This document shows positions 1 through 9,564 of a stretch of DNA of 64,000 bases, piece by piece; within the stretch, counting starts at the first letter, position 1; the number at the start of each line of letters is the position of its first letter. Under the pieces are notes generated by a model. It did no database searches. It was not told the origin of the DNA and saw only the letters and a program-made list of their open reading frames with translations. A program made the position numbers and the translations under genes. Source of the DNA: Xestospongia muta (Eukaryota > Porifera > Demospongiae > Haplosclerida > Petrosiidae); NCBI GenBank assembly GCA_963693285.1, contig OY848925.1, positions 3,636,932 through 3,700,931 on the forward strand, in the 5' to 3' direction.

Positions 1-341
1 AAGGCTCAGTCTTTTGCTGAATCTATGTATAACAACTGACCTTTACATCAAGTACAATACTCTGAGGGAAACAACAAATTATAAAAGCTCAAGAACTATC
101 TCATCAACCTATATTATGCTAAATTCACTCTACAAATTAATATCTGCATCTTTTAACACTTTTTTTTACTGAACAAATTCTACAGATATTTTGTCTCCAT
201 AAGAAATGTGGGCGGAGCCCAACCTGGATTTACGCAATCATTATTATACAAACTCATACACTTCTTCGCACAGAGCAAACTTAGTTTCACAGCTAGCTAG
301 AACAGACGTTGTGCTACTTTTCTTCTCGTAACAGATCAAAA

Positions 342-464
342 ATGCCTAAGACGAAAAGTAAAAGTACTGTATCTAAAACAGAACTATCTCTAGATGTAAA
401 TATCAGTACTAGTGGCCTAAATAAGGAGCCAGGATATACAGACATCATTAAAGAAGCTGTAAAG
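342..464 (+). pseudogene. Linker histone H1-like gene, 5' half (split by retrotransposon)
   Basis: The ATG at 342 opens a 41-codon reading frame. It has a Lys/Ser/Thr-rich N-terminal tail (MPKTKSKSTVSK) followed by PGYTDIIKEAVK, the first helix of the H15 winged-helix domain of H1/H5 linker histones. These proteins bind nucleosomes at the DNA entry/exit point. The frame stops being H1-like exactly at 464, where the target duplication and a Ty3 LTR begin. The same frame resumes at 4977 on the far side of the element. I chose the ATG at 342 over one 33 bases upstream because the basic tail begins there. The H15 reading is confident. Whether the gene was functional before insertion is unknown, because the second half also has a stop. 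Confidence 0.8.
460..464. repeat. Target-site duplication TAAAG, left copy
   Basis: The 5 bp TAAAG directly abut the outer edge of the 3' LTR. They are repeated exactly at 4972-4976 against the outer edge of the 5' LTR. Five bp is the usual duplication length for Ty3/gypsy integrases. Confidence 0.9.
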
Positions 465-691
465 TGTTGTAGCCGAGCACGCGATGAAACAACCTTTTTA
501 CAGAACTTTTTTATAACAGAACTATAATCAAAATCAAATTAACAACACTATAATGAACTACAACGCACTAGAACTAAAAAGGTTTTACAGCACCATATAT
601 ATGTACATACATATAAGGTTTCACCGGAAATTAAGTAAATAAGGCCTAACAGAAACAACAACTTGAAATGAATATGTATACAGTTACTACA
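465..691 (-). repeat. 3' LTR of Ty3 copy A
   Basis: 227 bp. On the minus strand it starts TGTAGTAACTG directly after the polypurine tract and ends CGGCTACAACA. It matches the 5' LTR at 4684-4971 but lacks that copy's extra palindrome and has one AACTACAACG unit rather than several. It fuses in frame with the split histone gene, giving a spurious ORF that ends at 527. Confidence 0.9.
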
Positions 692-704
692 CTCTCCTCC
701 ACCT
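692..704 (-). promoter_or_regulatory. Polypurine tract of Ty3 copy A
   Basis: Minus-strand AGGTGGAGGAGAG lies immediately upstream of the 3' LTR. This is the position and composition of the RNase H-resistant primer for plus-strand DNA synthesis. Confidence 0.85.
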
Positions 705-3700
705 AGCTAAGAAACGTATGGACCATATCTGTCAACAGCTCTACGGACTCGAGAGGAACGACGTACTGGCTGAGATTGAGTAGGTGGAGAGTTGGTAGAT
801 AAAGTAATTGTAGGAGTAAATGTATTACTAATACTATCGATAAATGATGGAAAAGTCCAATTATCCAAATCATTATGAGTAACAGTATCTTCATTGAGTG
901 TCCATAACGTGTATGTAACTGGTCAACACGACATCGTAGAATCAAGTTTGATGACGTTTTAACTTTATAGGAGACTGGACCTGCCACTTGAACTATTTCA
1001 GCAGGCAACCACATTTTTCTTCCATGATAGTTGTGAGCAATGACTTTGTCACCAACACTGAAAGTGCGGGGTGGTTCTCTTGATGACCTAGAGGTTAGTT
1101 TAGTAGTCACTTTACGAGATACATCAGGATGCATCAAATCCAATGTTGTTCGTAACTTCATTCCCATCAGGAGTTCTGCAAGTGAGAGTTCTGTAGTAGA
1201 ATGAGGTGTCACCCGATAACGAGCTAAAAATGTGAATAAACAAGTCTTGACATTGCCTTCTAGTTTCTTTAAAGATGACTTAAATGTTTGAACTGCACAT
1301 TCTGCAAAACCATTGGAACTTGGATGGTAAGGTGAAGTACGTATATGCTGAATACCACATTGCTTCATATAGTCCTTAATTTGTGGCTAGTGAAAGCTGG
1401 TCCATTGTCAGAAACTATTTGCTCTGGGAGACCATGAGTGGAAAAAATTTGTTGTAGCTTTTGAATAGTAACTTCAGATGAGGTTGAATTAACAATATGA
1501 ACTTCGAACCACTTTGAATAAGCGTTGATTTGTATGAAAAAATATTTACCTTGAAAATGGTCCTGCATGGTCAATACGAAGACAAGACCATGGTTTCTGT
1601 GGAAATTTCCAAAAGTGAAGAGGTACTTTTGCTGGTAATGGACGATTTGATTGACAGGTATAACAGCCTTGAACTTTTCGTTGAATATCTGAGTCAATAC
1701 CTGGCCACCATACGTAAGAGCGAGCTAACATTTTCATTTAAGTAATCCCTACATGGGTTTCATCAAGTTGATTTAGAACAATGTCCCGTCCTGCTGCAGG
1801 GATAATGACACGACAACCTAATAATACACTTCCATCTAAAACACTCAATTCTGTGTACCTTGTATGAAATGGAAGGATATCAGCTGTTGGGTTGGTAATA
1901 TTCTAGCCACACTGTACTAGTTTTCTGACACGAGACAATAGAGGATCTTTGCCTGTCCAGACTTTTATTTGTGATGCTGTAACAATGGCCTGGTCTAAAT
2001 GATTGAGTAGATGACAAAGGTCACCTGGTAGGGGAACTTGAGAATCATTCAGAGTAGTTTGAAGAGGTAATCTACTGAGAGCATCAGCTGTGGACATACT
2101 TTTTTATGATTTGTACTTAATTGTGTACTGATATACAGTACACAATTAAGAGAAAGTGGCCAGAGTTCAATTGTTGCTCAGGCCAATGGAGGAATTTGCT
2201 GAAATTCACCTTAAGTCGTTCTAATGGTTTTTGATCTGAGTATAATGTGAAATAAGTACCATACAAATATTGGTTGAAACATTTGACAGCGAAGATGACA
2301 GCTAAAGCTTCTGTTTCTAGTTGAGAGTAGTTACGTTCTGCTGGAATAAGAGTACGAGAGGCAAATGCTATTGGTTTTTCTGAATTTTTTGGCATCTTAT
2401 GAGCCAGTATAGCTCCAACTCCATAAGCAGAAGTATCAGCATATACTGATAATGGTTTTGTACAGTCAAAATAAACTAACAGTGCATCTGATTGTAGGAG
2501 TTCTTTGACTTTGTCAAAAGCAATTTGTTGGTCCAATTACACTTGGTACCTTTACGTAGCAGTATATGAAGTGGGGACAATGTAGATGATAAGTCTGGCA
2601 GAAATTTGTGATAATAGTTGACGAGAATTAGAAAGGCTCTTAGTTCTGTTATATTGGTAGGAGCAGGTGCTTTCTGGATTGCCTGAATTTTAGCAAGTGA
2701 TGGATGTAAACCTGTGCTGTTAATTATGTGACCTAAATACTCCATTGAAATGGTGGCAGAGGTGCATTTGGATTGTTTTAGGATAATTCCAGCTGATGAT
2801 AGGCGAGACCAAACTTGTTCTAGTTTTTGCATGTGATCTGCTTCACTAATACCAGAAACTAGAATGTTGTCTATGTAAACACAGGCCCTGGAGGAGGTTC
2901 TCCATGAGATGTTGAAAAATACTAGGAGCTGTAGAAATCCCAAATGGTAAACGCTCAAACTGAAATAGACCTTAATGAGATTAATAGTAGTGAATTTTTT
3001 GGAATCTGGATCTAGAGGTAATTGTTGATATGCTTGACTGAGATCTAATATAGAAAATAATTTTCTTTCTTGTAATGCAGCAAAAATATCTTCAATTCAA
3101 GGTAATGGATAATTATCTGGAGTGAGATCTTTGACACTGACTTTATAATCACCACAGAGACGCATTGAGCTGTCTCGTTTCATAACAGGAACAATAAGTG
3201 CTGCCCATTCAGAATGCTGAACTGGAGTAATGATACCTAAATCTTGCAATCGTCTGAATTCAACTATTATCTCATCCTTTAGTTGATAGGGAACAGGCCT
3301 GGCTCTGAAAAATTTAGGTGCAGCTTCTATATTGACGTACAATTTAGCAGAGGCATCTTGTAACAACCTTAGAGAATCAGAAAACAAATAATTATATTTA
3401 TTAATGAGAGGGGATAACGACTGTTTTTGAACTGAGTAGACAGAGTTCCAGTCTATCTTGATCTTTTCTAACCAATTTCTCCTGAATAAACTTGGTCCAT
3501 GGCCTTGTACTACTACTAATGGAAGTGTCCGTGACTGACTTTTATAACCCACTTGAACGTCGTAGGTTCCCATGATATGGAGATTGTCACCTCAATAAGT
3601 GGTGAGTGTAATGCTCGTTGATTGTAGCTTGTCTGTTGGACTTGCTATGGCCTGAAAGGTTTGTTCACTAATGACCGAAAGTGAGGCACCAGTGTCTACC

Positions 3701-3900
3701 TCCATTAAAATATCTGTTCGATTGACTTTAACTGTAATAACAATAGGTTTGACTTTCCCAGGTAAAGTAAATAAGGGGTGTGTTCCAGCCCATTTGAAGT
3801 GGTAGGAGGGTCAGAGGTTTCAAAGCTATAGAAAGGGGCATGGTCTGTGGTTAATGTGTGGACGCTAACTTTCTTTGAGGATCTAACAGGTCTGTCTTGA
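703..3900 (-). pseudogene. Ty3/gypsy pol (protease-RT-RNase H-integrase), broken
   Basis: Read right to left. A protease with the active-site motif DTGAS lies near 3680-3695. RT runs from about 3330 to 2560. RNase H runs from about 2530 to 2120 and contains the ADTSAYGVGA and LYSDQKPL segments. Integrase runs from about 1900 to 710. The integrase shows an H2C2 zinc finger (about 1640-1740), a first Asp in RIDHAGPF, a second in SDNGPAF and a Glu in NGFAE, so its DDE triad survives. The RT active site at 2866-2877 reads YIDN instead of YxDD. Frameshifts lie near 3705, 2900, 2540 and 1365-1545, with further stops. No intact polyprotein can be made. Confidence 0.9.
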
Positions 3901-4662
3901 GGTTTGAAAGTCCCACCAGAAGGATGTCTTGGGGGGTTGTCTATTTTTACTCCTGCAGACTTTAGCGGTACGTCCAATCTTGCCACAGGCTCTGCATTTT
4001 GCTGTCTGAAAACTGCACACATTAACTAAATGATTACCTCCACAGTGGTAACAGCTAACATGGCGTCTGAATGTAGTACTAGGTGGTGATTTGCTGTGCA
4101 GGTGTTGAACTACAGTAGTGTTGTGGGTGGACGACCCTTTTAGTAGATCAGCAGCATTTTTAGCAGCAACTTTAACTGACTGAGCAAGCTCAAAGGCCTT
4201 ATCATAAGTTAGTTTTGATTCTTGAAGTAAACGATTTTGTATGCGGATGTTGTTAACACCACACACTAGACGATCTCTGACCATTTCGTTCAATTTATCA
4301 CCGAATTCACAGTATTCACCTAAACGTTTGAATTCTGCCAAGTATGTAGCTACTGATTCTGTATCTTTTCTTGTTCTCGTGTTGAATTTAAAACGTTGCA
4401 TACTGACTGAAGGAGTAGGGTTGAAGTGATTTTTAAGCAGGTCTATGAGGTCAGTATAAGATTTACTCTCTGGTGTATTGGGTTGTAGCAAGTTCTTGAG
4501 TAATTGGAAGATCGAGGGACCATACACTGTAAGTAAAATGGCTTTCTTCTTAGCCGGATCCTGAACATTATTTGCTATGAAGTAGTATTCTAATCTTTCG
4601 GTATAGGACGACCAAGTTTCTTGGCTTGGGATGAATTGAGACATTTTTCCGTGAACTGACAT
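3883..4662 (-). CDS. Gag of Ty3 copy A (capsid-nucleocapsid)
   Basis: A 259-codon ORF starting at ATG 4662, twelve bases after the primer-binding site. It is the structural protein that packages element RNA. The capsid region resembles retrotransposon gag, with FKFNTRTRKDTESVATYLAE near residue 90. Two CCHC zinc knuckles follow: CYHCGGNHLVNVC (about 4020-4060) and CRACGKIGRTAKVC (about 3955-3995). The ORF is open to residue 259, where it runs into a broken protease region. It is the most intact gag in the window, and 63128-64000 encodes the same protein in a more damaged form. Confidence 0.88.
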   Translation of the reverse strand: MSVHGKMSQFIPSQETWSSYTERLEYYFIANNVQDPAKKKAILLTVYGPSIFQLLKNLLQPNTPESKSYTDLIDLLKNHFNPTPSVSMQRFKFNTRTRKDTESVATYLAEFKRLGEYCEFGDKLNEMVRDRLVCGVNNIRIQNRLLQESKLTYDKAFELAQSVKVAAKNAADLLKGSSTHNTTVVQHLHSKSPPSTTFRRHVSCYHCGGNHLVNVCSFQTAKCRACGKIGRTAKVCRSKNRQPPKTSFWWDFQTSRQTC

Positions 4663-4669
4663 GACTTTA

Positions 4670-4683
4670 CCCTTGTCGTCAAA
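4670..4683 (-). promoter_or_regulatory. Primer-binding site of Ty3 copy A
   Basis: Minus-strand TTTGACGACAAGGG directly follows the 5' LTR end. The same site in the second copy reads TTTGGCGACAAGGG (63107-63120). This position and TGGCGAC core are typical of tRNA primer sites in metazoan gypsy elements. I did not identify the tRNA. Confidence 0.75.
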
Positions 4684-4971
4684 TGTTGTAGCCGAGCATG
4701 TGACGAAACAACCTTTTATAGAACTTTTTGATAACAGAACTAATCAAACTAACAACACTATAATGAACCATAACGAATTACAACGAACTACAACGAACTA
4801 CAACGCACTAGAACTAAAAAGGTTTTACAGGACTATATATATAATATAGTGCTGTAAAACCTTTTAGTTTTTGTATATATACATACATACATATAAGGTT
4901 TCACAGGAAATTAAGTAAACAAGGCCTAACAGAAATAATAACTCAAAATGAATATGTATATAGTTACCACA
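4684..4971 (-). repeat. 5' LTR of Ty3 copy A, with internal palindrome
   Basis: 288 bp, starting TGTGGTAACTA and ending GGCTACAACA on the minus strand. It contains an inverted duplication at about 4813-4868: CTAAAAAGGTTTTACAG, an AT-rich spacer, then CTGTAAAACCTTTTAG. The other two LTRs of the family lack this. It also has extra copies of a 10-bp unit AACTACAACG. These two changes account for its excess length over the 3' LTR. Confidence 0.9.
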
Positions 4972-4976
4972 TAAAG
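4972..4976. repeat. Target-site duplication TAAAG, right copy
   Basis: Exact repeat of 460-464, abutting the outer edge of the 5' LTR. Removing the element plus one copy rejoins the histone frame. Confidence 0.9.
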
Positions 4977-5243
4977 GAGTTGGACTGGTGCAGTCGTCAG
5001 ATAATTGCGAAGTACATAAAGTCTAAGATCAAAACAGCCGATGACGACCCAAATTTTAATACTGACCTCAAACAAGTATTGCGGTATGGTGTGGAGATAG
5101 AAATATTTTAGAAAAATGAAGGAGCTGGTGGTTCTGGGTCATATAAACTACAACAGGACAACACCCCAAGACGTACTATGTCTTTTAAACAGCATAAAAA
5201 GCCTGCTAAGAAAGTTGCTAGGATTAACAATAGTCTGATTTGA
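4977..5243 (+). pseudogene. Linker histone H1-like gene, 3' half
   Basis: Continues the frame that ends at 464 and covers 88 codons to the TGA at 5241-5243. It carries the rest of the H15 winged helix: SRQIIAKYIKSKIK, then FNTDLKQVLRYGVE, then GAGGSGSYKL. A short basic tail follows (KKPAKKVARI). The tail is much shorter than the long Lys/Ala/Pro tail of typical H1. One in-frame TAG at 5109-5111 sits inside the domain, after EIEIF, and the same frame continues beyond it. A single C-to-T change at a Gln codon would explain it (inference). Insertion plus stop make this copy a pseudogene. Confidence 0.8.
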
Positions 5244-5395
5244 TCGTAATAATCCATCAAGTTGCACTTTAATCCTGCAGACATAGAGCCATTTTCTCTG
5301 ATTTAATTTTAGTTTGTAATATTATTTCATATTACATGTAACATTGTTTTACCTAGTATATTTTTCAGACAATGTTAAGTTTGTACAAAGTTCAT

Positions 5396-5794
5396 TTAAG
5401 TTATGTACATCATATATGTAACTAATGTTGAGACAAAGCTTGCAATAATGAGTAAATTCTTCTGGTTTGTTTTATTTACAAGCCTAACAATTGATTGGGG
5501 ATGCATGCAGTTGTGCAAGAACCACCTGACAGCTACAGGTCCAATAAGTCTTACTTTAAATTGAAATGATAGGCTTGCAATTGTATAAACGTGAGTAAAT
5601 ACATATGATTTTTTGAACAGAAATATAGTAGCGACGTGTTGTCCATAAGCATCTCGACCATACCAGTCAATGTAAATATTCTTAGATACTGTTGCCTCAA
5701 GAACATTGCATATTATTGATAGGTTCTGATCAACTATTGACAAGTCATTTGGTGTTTCCAGCCAATACATTTCAATTAACAACTCAGGCCATCC
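5396..5794 (-). CDS. Possible terminal exon, unknown protein
   Basis: A minus-strand reading frame of about 130 codons. It is preceded by an AATGTAG splice-acceptor-like sequence at 5795-5800 and ends at a stop at 5396. It begins WPELLIEMYWLETP and contains an aromatic-rich segment (IYIDWYGRDAYGQ). The WPEL start weakly recalls a B9-type domain but I would not assign it. I did not find the upstream exons. It could be a real last exon or a chance open frame. The amino-acid composition looks more protein-like than most open frames in this AT-rich stretch. Confidence 0.3.
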   Translation of the reverse strand, partial: GWPELLIEMYWLETPNDLSIVDQNLSIICNVLEATVSKNIYIDWYGRDAYGQHVATIFLFKKSYVFTHVYTIASLSFQFKVRLIGPVAVRWFLHNCMHPQSIVRLVNKTNQKNLLIIASFVSTLVTYMMYIT

Positions 5795-8454
5795 CTACAT
5801 TGACATTATTATTATGTGGCTATTAAAACTATAAAGATAAGAACTAAAGGTCAAAGAGAGTGACACTGATCTAATTCAATAAAGCATAGACTTTCTAAAC
5901 CACGGATTCCACCTACACATTTATTACACTATCACTTTATACAAACTCAATTAGCTTATTGTAAGATATCATATATCAAATGATTTGACACTTCATGTAT
6001 TACAATTTAATAAGTACAATCTATCATATTAAAATAGTATTTTAGAGAAAATATCAAAGTAACATAGTCACAAATGATAAAAGAACACTTTTACAAAGTG
6101 CCAAAGTTCTAGGAATAGATCTATCATACATCTTATAATAGCATTTAATATACGGCAATTAAAACTCCCATTATATAAAGCAACTGAGTACAAACTGTTG
6201 ATTCTTTAGATCAGTCTGTTAGACCAATGAACTTACAGTTAATACAAACTTGGATTTCTGCCTTTACATGTAGTTCACTGGCTATTTAAGTAATAAAAAA
6301 GGCTGTTTACCTCATACAAATGTTTGTTTTCTCATTAAAGGCTACATAACAAACAACAAAAGCAGGGTTCAGTCATTCAATATTGCATTCATCACACAAG
6401 TATAAGTTATATTATGAAATTGAGGTAAATATGTGATTTATATACCAATGGCCATAGGACAGATGTGCACAAGCACACAGCTAATGAGACTGAGGTGTAT
6501 AACTGATTTGTACCATGTTGACCAATCAGATTGCTTTGTTTTAATTGTTAGGTGTGTTAAAATCTACTTATTAACATAAGCCAACAAAGGAACACTTACT
6601 ATTTTACTTGCAGTAGGAGAAAGGGACTTTCTTATCTTCACTTTTGTTTACAATACATGACGAGGCTATTCTACTAGAGTGTCATACCTTTATTAGCCCC
6701 ACCCCCTATTTATAGAAAATAAAAATATAAGCCAGCAATTTCATCCATACTGATTTCCTAAAACCATGGAAATCATAACCTCTGAAAAGAGTGTATAAGA
6801 ATTAATACACCTCACCAAGAGGTGTATAAGATATTAATTGACCAAAAATGGAGCAATCTGATTGGTCAATTAAGATATAGTATGGTATAATTCACATTAA
6901 TGTCAATACCTCCGATATCTTATCCAGTTGTTTATCATTCTCACAAAAAACAGTTCAGCATGACAACTGTCAGGTGTATATTGGCAAGTCTCTGAATGGG
7001 AGGTAGATCACTGTGACATCAGTATAGGTGCTATTCTATTGACAGATGTTCATTTTTTTCATACTACAATTTCACAATAGCTATGCCATAAAAATCATTG
7101 TTATACCTAAAATGATATGTAGCAAGAAATAAAAACCTGTTCATATTAACTTGACCACTTTTTACTGTTCAATTTACAATTACATGTATTATGATACCAA
7201 ATTACTCCAAAAGTACAGTGCTTTCTGTTAATATAGGACAAGTTTGCAATCAATACTACAATACTAGCCAATAACAAATGGACAAGAAAATGATAAAGAC
7301 ATTAAACTGATTGATAATATCAAAGTAAGTGTGATTAGACTTTAGTAACACTTCAATACAGTAAGACAACACTGTCGCTTTCATTTATACTATACATCAA
7401 TATTTATCTTATAGGAAGTTAGGAACTAATAGTTATCAGATTTTCTACATCTTATGAAGGTTCATATATATAACATGTCAGAGATGACGTTGCATACCTT
7501 TGTTGTTAGTAGTTTAGATACCAGCAGCAATACCACCAGCCTACAAAATATGAAGTTACTCAATATGTTAGGTAATTATATCAACAACACATCCAAAGAG
7601 TTTAATAACAGACTAAATATCTTAAATGCTATCCAGTGATGAATATGTGTAGTCACATATTATAGATCCCATGAAACTGATAAACCACTCAGTAGAATTG
7701 AAACCTAAAATAGGTACTCAATGATGAGCTTCCAAACCAAGCTTGATCATAGACTTTGCTGCCTTTTCAACATCATCAAGATACTTATTATAGGTCCAGG
7801 TTATCCATATATCATTCTGCTTCACTTGGAGACAGTCTGTTTAAAGGCTTCATTGATAGTCACAGGAGGAATAGAAGCAGGACCATTTAATGATACCTGT
7901 GAGATATGGAAATGAATAATACCAGCTGCAACAAATGTCTTGCCAGAAATCTCTTCTATACTTTCTACATTGTATGTGGTTTAAAGATTTTACAAACTAA
8001 ACTCATAAAAGAACAAAAAAAACATTTTAATGTAATTCCAATTGATAAAAAAATTGGTGTAAATGAATTTGATGATATGCCATCAAGTTGCTGTTTTTGT
8101 AAATAGCAGCTATACATGTAGTTTATTTCAATATATTTTTCTTTAAGGTGGTGGTATGGTGGCGTTAATTATATTCATAGCTTAACTTTTTCATTAACTA
8201 TAATTATAACAACCAATCACAATGAGTCATAGAGTTGGATTAGTTAGCTGAAAGTGTTAAGAGATTAATTGTACATGGACCATAATCAATGAGTATTACT
8301 GTAAAATGTGACCGATATATTTAATTGTTTCAACAATTTTCTTTTTCTTCTCTTTGATAGAGATTTATTTTAATCTTTGACCACACCCTTAATTAACCCA
8401 GTGGATGCTATCAAAAGTTTTCAGTACAATTATGTAATGTTATATGGTTGTATT
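5795..8454. other. Non-coding AT-rich stretch
   Basis: No supported gene. It holds short open frames that look like chance (for example at 7454-7639 and 7906-8106) and an inverted-repeat pair annotated at 6430-6960. Confidence 0.6.
6430..6960. repeat. Inverted-repeat element, possible MITE
   Basis: TTGACCAATCAGATTGCT at 6518-6535 is matched in inverted form at 6852-6869. A local hairpin, TACACCTC-ACCAA-GAGGTGTA, lies near 6810-6830. AGGTGTATAA-type words recur across the block. The outer ends and target duplication are not resolved. Confidence 0.4.
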
Positions 8455-8995
8455 ATATAATTTGTTATTATTTGCAAGTTTCTCTATAATATTACAGTCA
8501 CATTATTCATGTATATATATGCATATATATGTGTGTGTATATATATAATTATATATATATAAATATATATATATATATAAATTGTTTAATTTTTATTCCA
8601 AAATAAATTAGAAATACACAATGTGAAAATTTACAACATTAATACAATCTTTTAAAGACAGTGATATAATAGTTGAAATATTTAAGACAACATTACAATA
8701 ATGACAAATGGATTTGTAATGTATACATTGTATAAACGACACTGGTATTTATATTGTATATATCACAACAATGTTACAATTGTTGTAATATATAGATTGT
8801 ATAAGCAACTGTGGTATTAATAACATATATATCACAACAATGTTACAATTGTTATACGAATATGGAATATATCATGTATAAATTCAACATCTAAAAAAAA
8901 AACGTGGAACCTTTTTATTGTTAAATTTACAATTGTAATTACACAAAAAATCATTACATTTACAACATAAAAATAATTAATGTACTTCCTTTTTT
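8455..8995 (+). repeat. Dispersed ~550-bp repeat, copy 1
   Basis: Matches 34000-34617 in inverted orientation over almost its full length. The match includes the flank around TTGCAAGTTTCTCTATAATA, the (TA)n tract, and internal ~65-bp units built round the near-palindrome ACAACAATGTTACAATTGTT. It has no coding potential. It is probably a non-autonomous mobile element with internal tandem units. Confidence 0.75.
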
Positions 8996-9244
8996 TTTCT
9001 CGGTCCACTACAAGTACCACTTTAAATATGTCAGATCTACATTATTAAGGAAATCACATCATTTTAGTTTTGTCAACTAGGATCTTAATATTAGTATATA
9101 AATACAAATATACTTTGACTGTTATTTTTTTTAAATTTGTATGATCATGACATGATACTCTTGGTTTAATTACATCATTTTTCAATATAGTTCTTGTACA
9201 CAATATGAACATTTGTTCTCTTGTTGTTATCTCAGTCATTGTTA

Positions 9245-9561
9245 TGTTGTAAAAGACCAGATAACAAGATTAAAGCTGAACAGAATTTTCATTCATTCAG
9301 CAACCTATCACTAAATGACAGGTACGAGCTTTCCTTGGACTGTCTGGATACTACAGATGTTTTATGCCAAATAAATTACAAGATGATTGCCAAACCACTT
9401 ACATATTTTATCAGAAAATTATTGCCTAATAAGAATATCTTATGGACAGATAACTTTCAACAATCATTTACACTAAAAAATAGACTAGTAACTGAGCCAG
9501 TGTTAAACCCAGATTTCTTTGACTGGTCAGTGACTACAAAACTGTTAAGTAAATTGAATTA
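9245..9561 (+). pseudogene. Ty3/gypsy pol fragment (RT-RNase H junction)
   Basis: A degenerate open frame containing KMIAKPLTYFIRK, ILWTDNFQQSF and LKNRLVTEPVLNPDF. These are the connection segment between reverse transcriptase and RNase H in Ty3/gypsy pol. It lacks both ends of the element and LTRs. Confidence 0.7.
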
Positions 9562-9564
9562 AAT

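Larger units (their letters stand above)
465..4971 (-). mobile_element. Ty3/gypsy LTR retrotransposon, copy A (degenerate)
   Basis: A 4.5-kb element on the minus strand. In its own orientation it runs: 5' LTR (4971-4684), primer-binding site, gag with two CCHC knuckles, protease, reverse transcriptase, RNase H, integrase, polypurine tract, 3' LTR (691-465). The LTRs begin TGT and end ACA and are flanked by perfect TAAAG duplications. The PR-RT-RH-IN order is the Ty3/gypsy order. Gag and pol are split by several frameshifts and stops, and one RT catalytic aspartate is lost, so this copy is not autonomous. The LTRs differ in length (288 versus 227 bp) through a palindrome and tandem units in the 5' copy. 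A second copy of the same family starts at 62874 on the opposite strand. Confidence 0.93.

Noticed and set aside
309..527. 72-codon open frame at the window start as one gene
   Set aside because: Residues after codon 52 come from the inserted LTR; only the first part is the histone-like gene.
1530..1745. Plus-strand open frame over the integrase of element A
   Set aside because: Antisense shadow of the integrase on the minus strand.
5270..5310. Histone 3' stem-loop after the H1-like gene
   Set aside because: AGAGCCATTTTCTCT has a 4-bp stem and the wrong loop; it does not match the conserved 6-bp stem, 4-base loop.
5396..5794. B9-domain assignment of the minus-strand exon
   Set aside because: Only the WPEL start resembles it; the following motifs expected of B9 domains are not visible.
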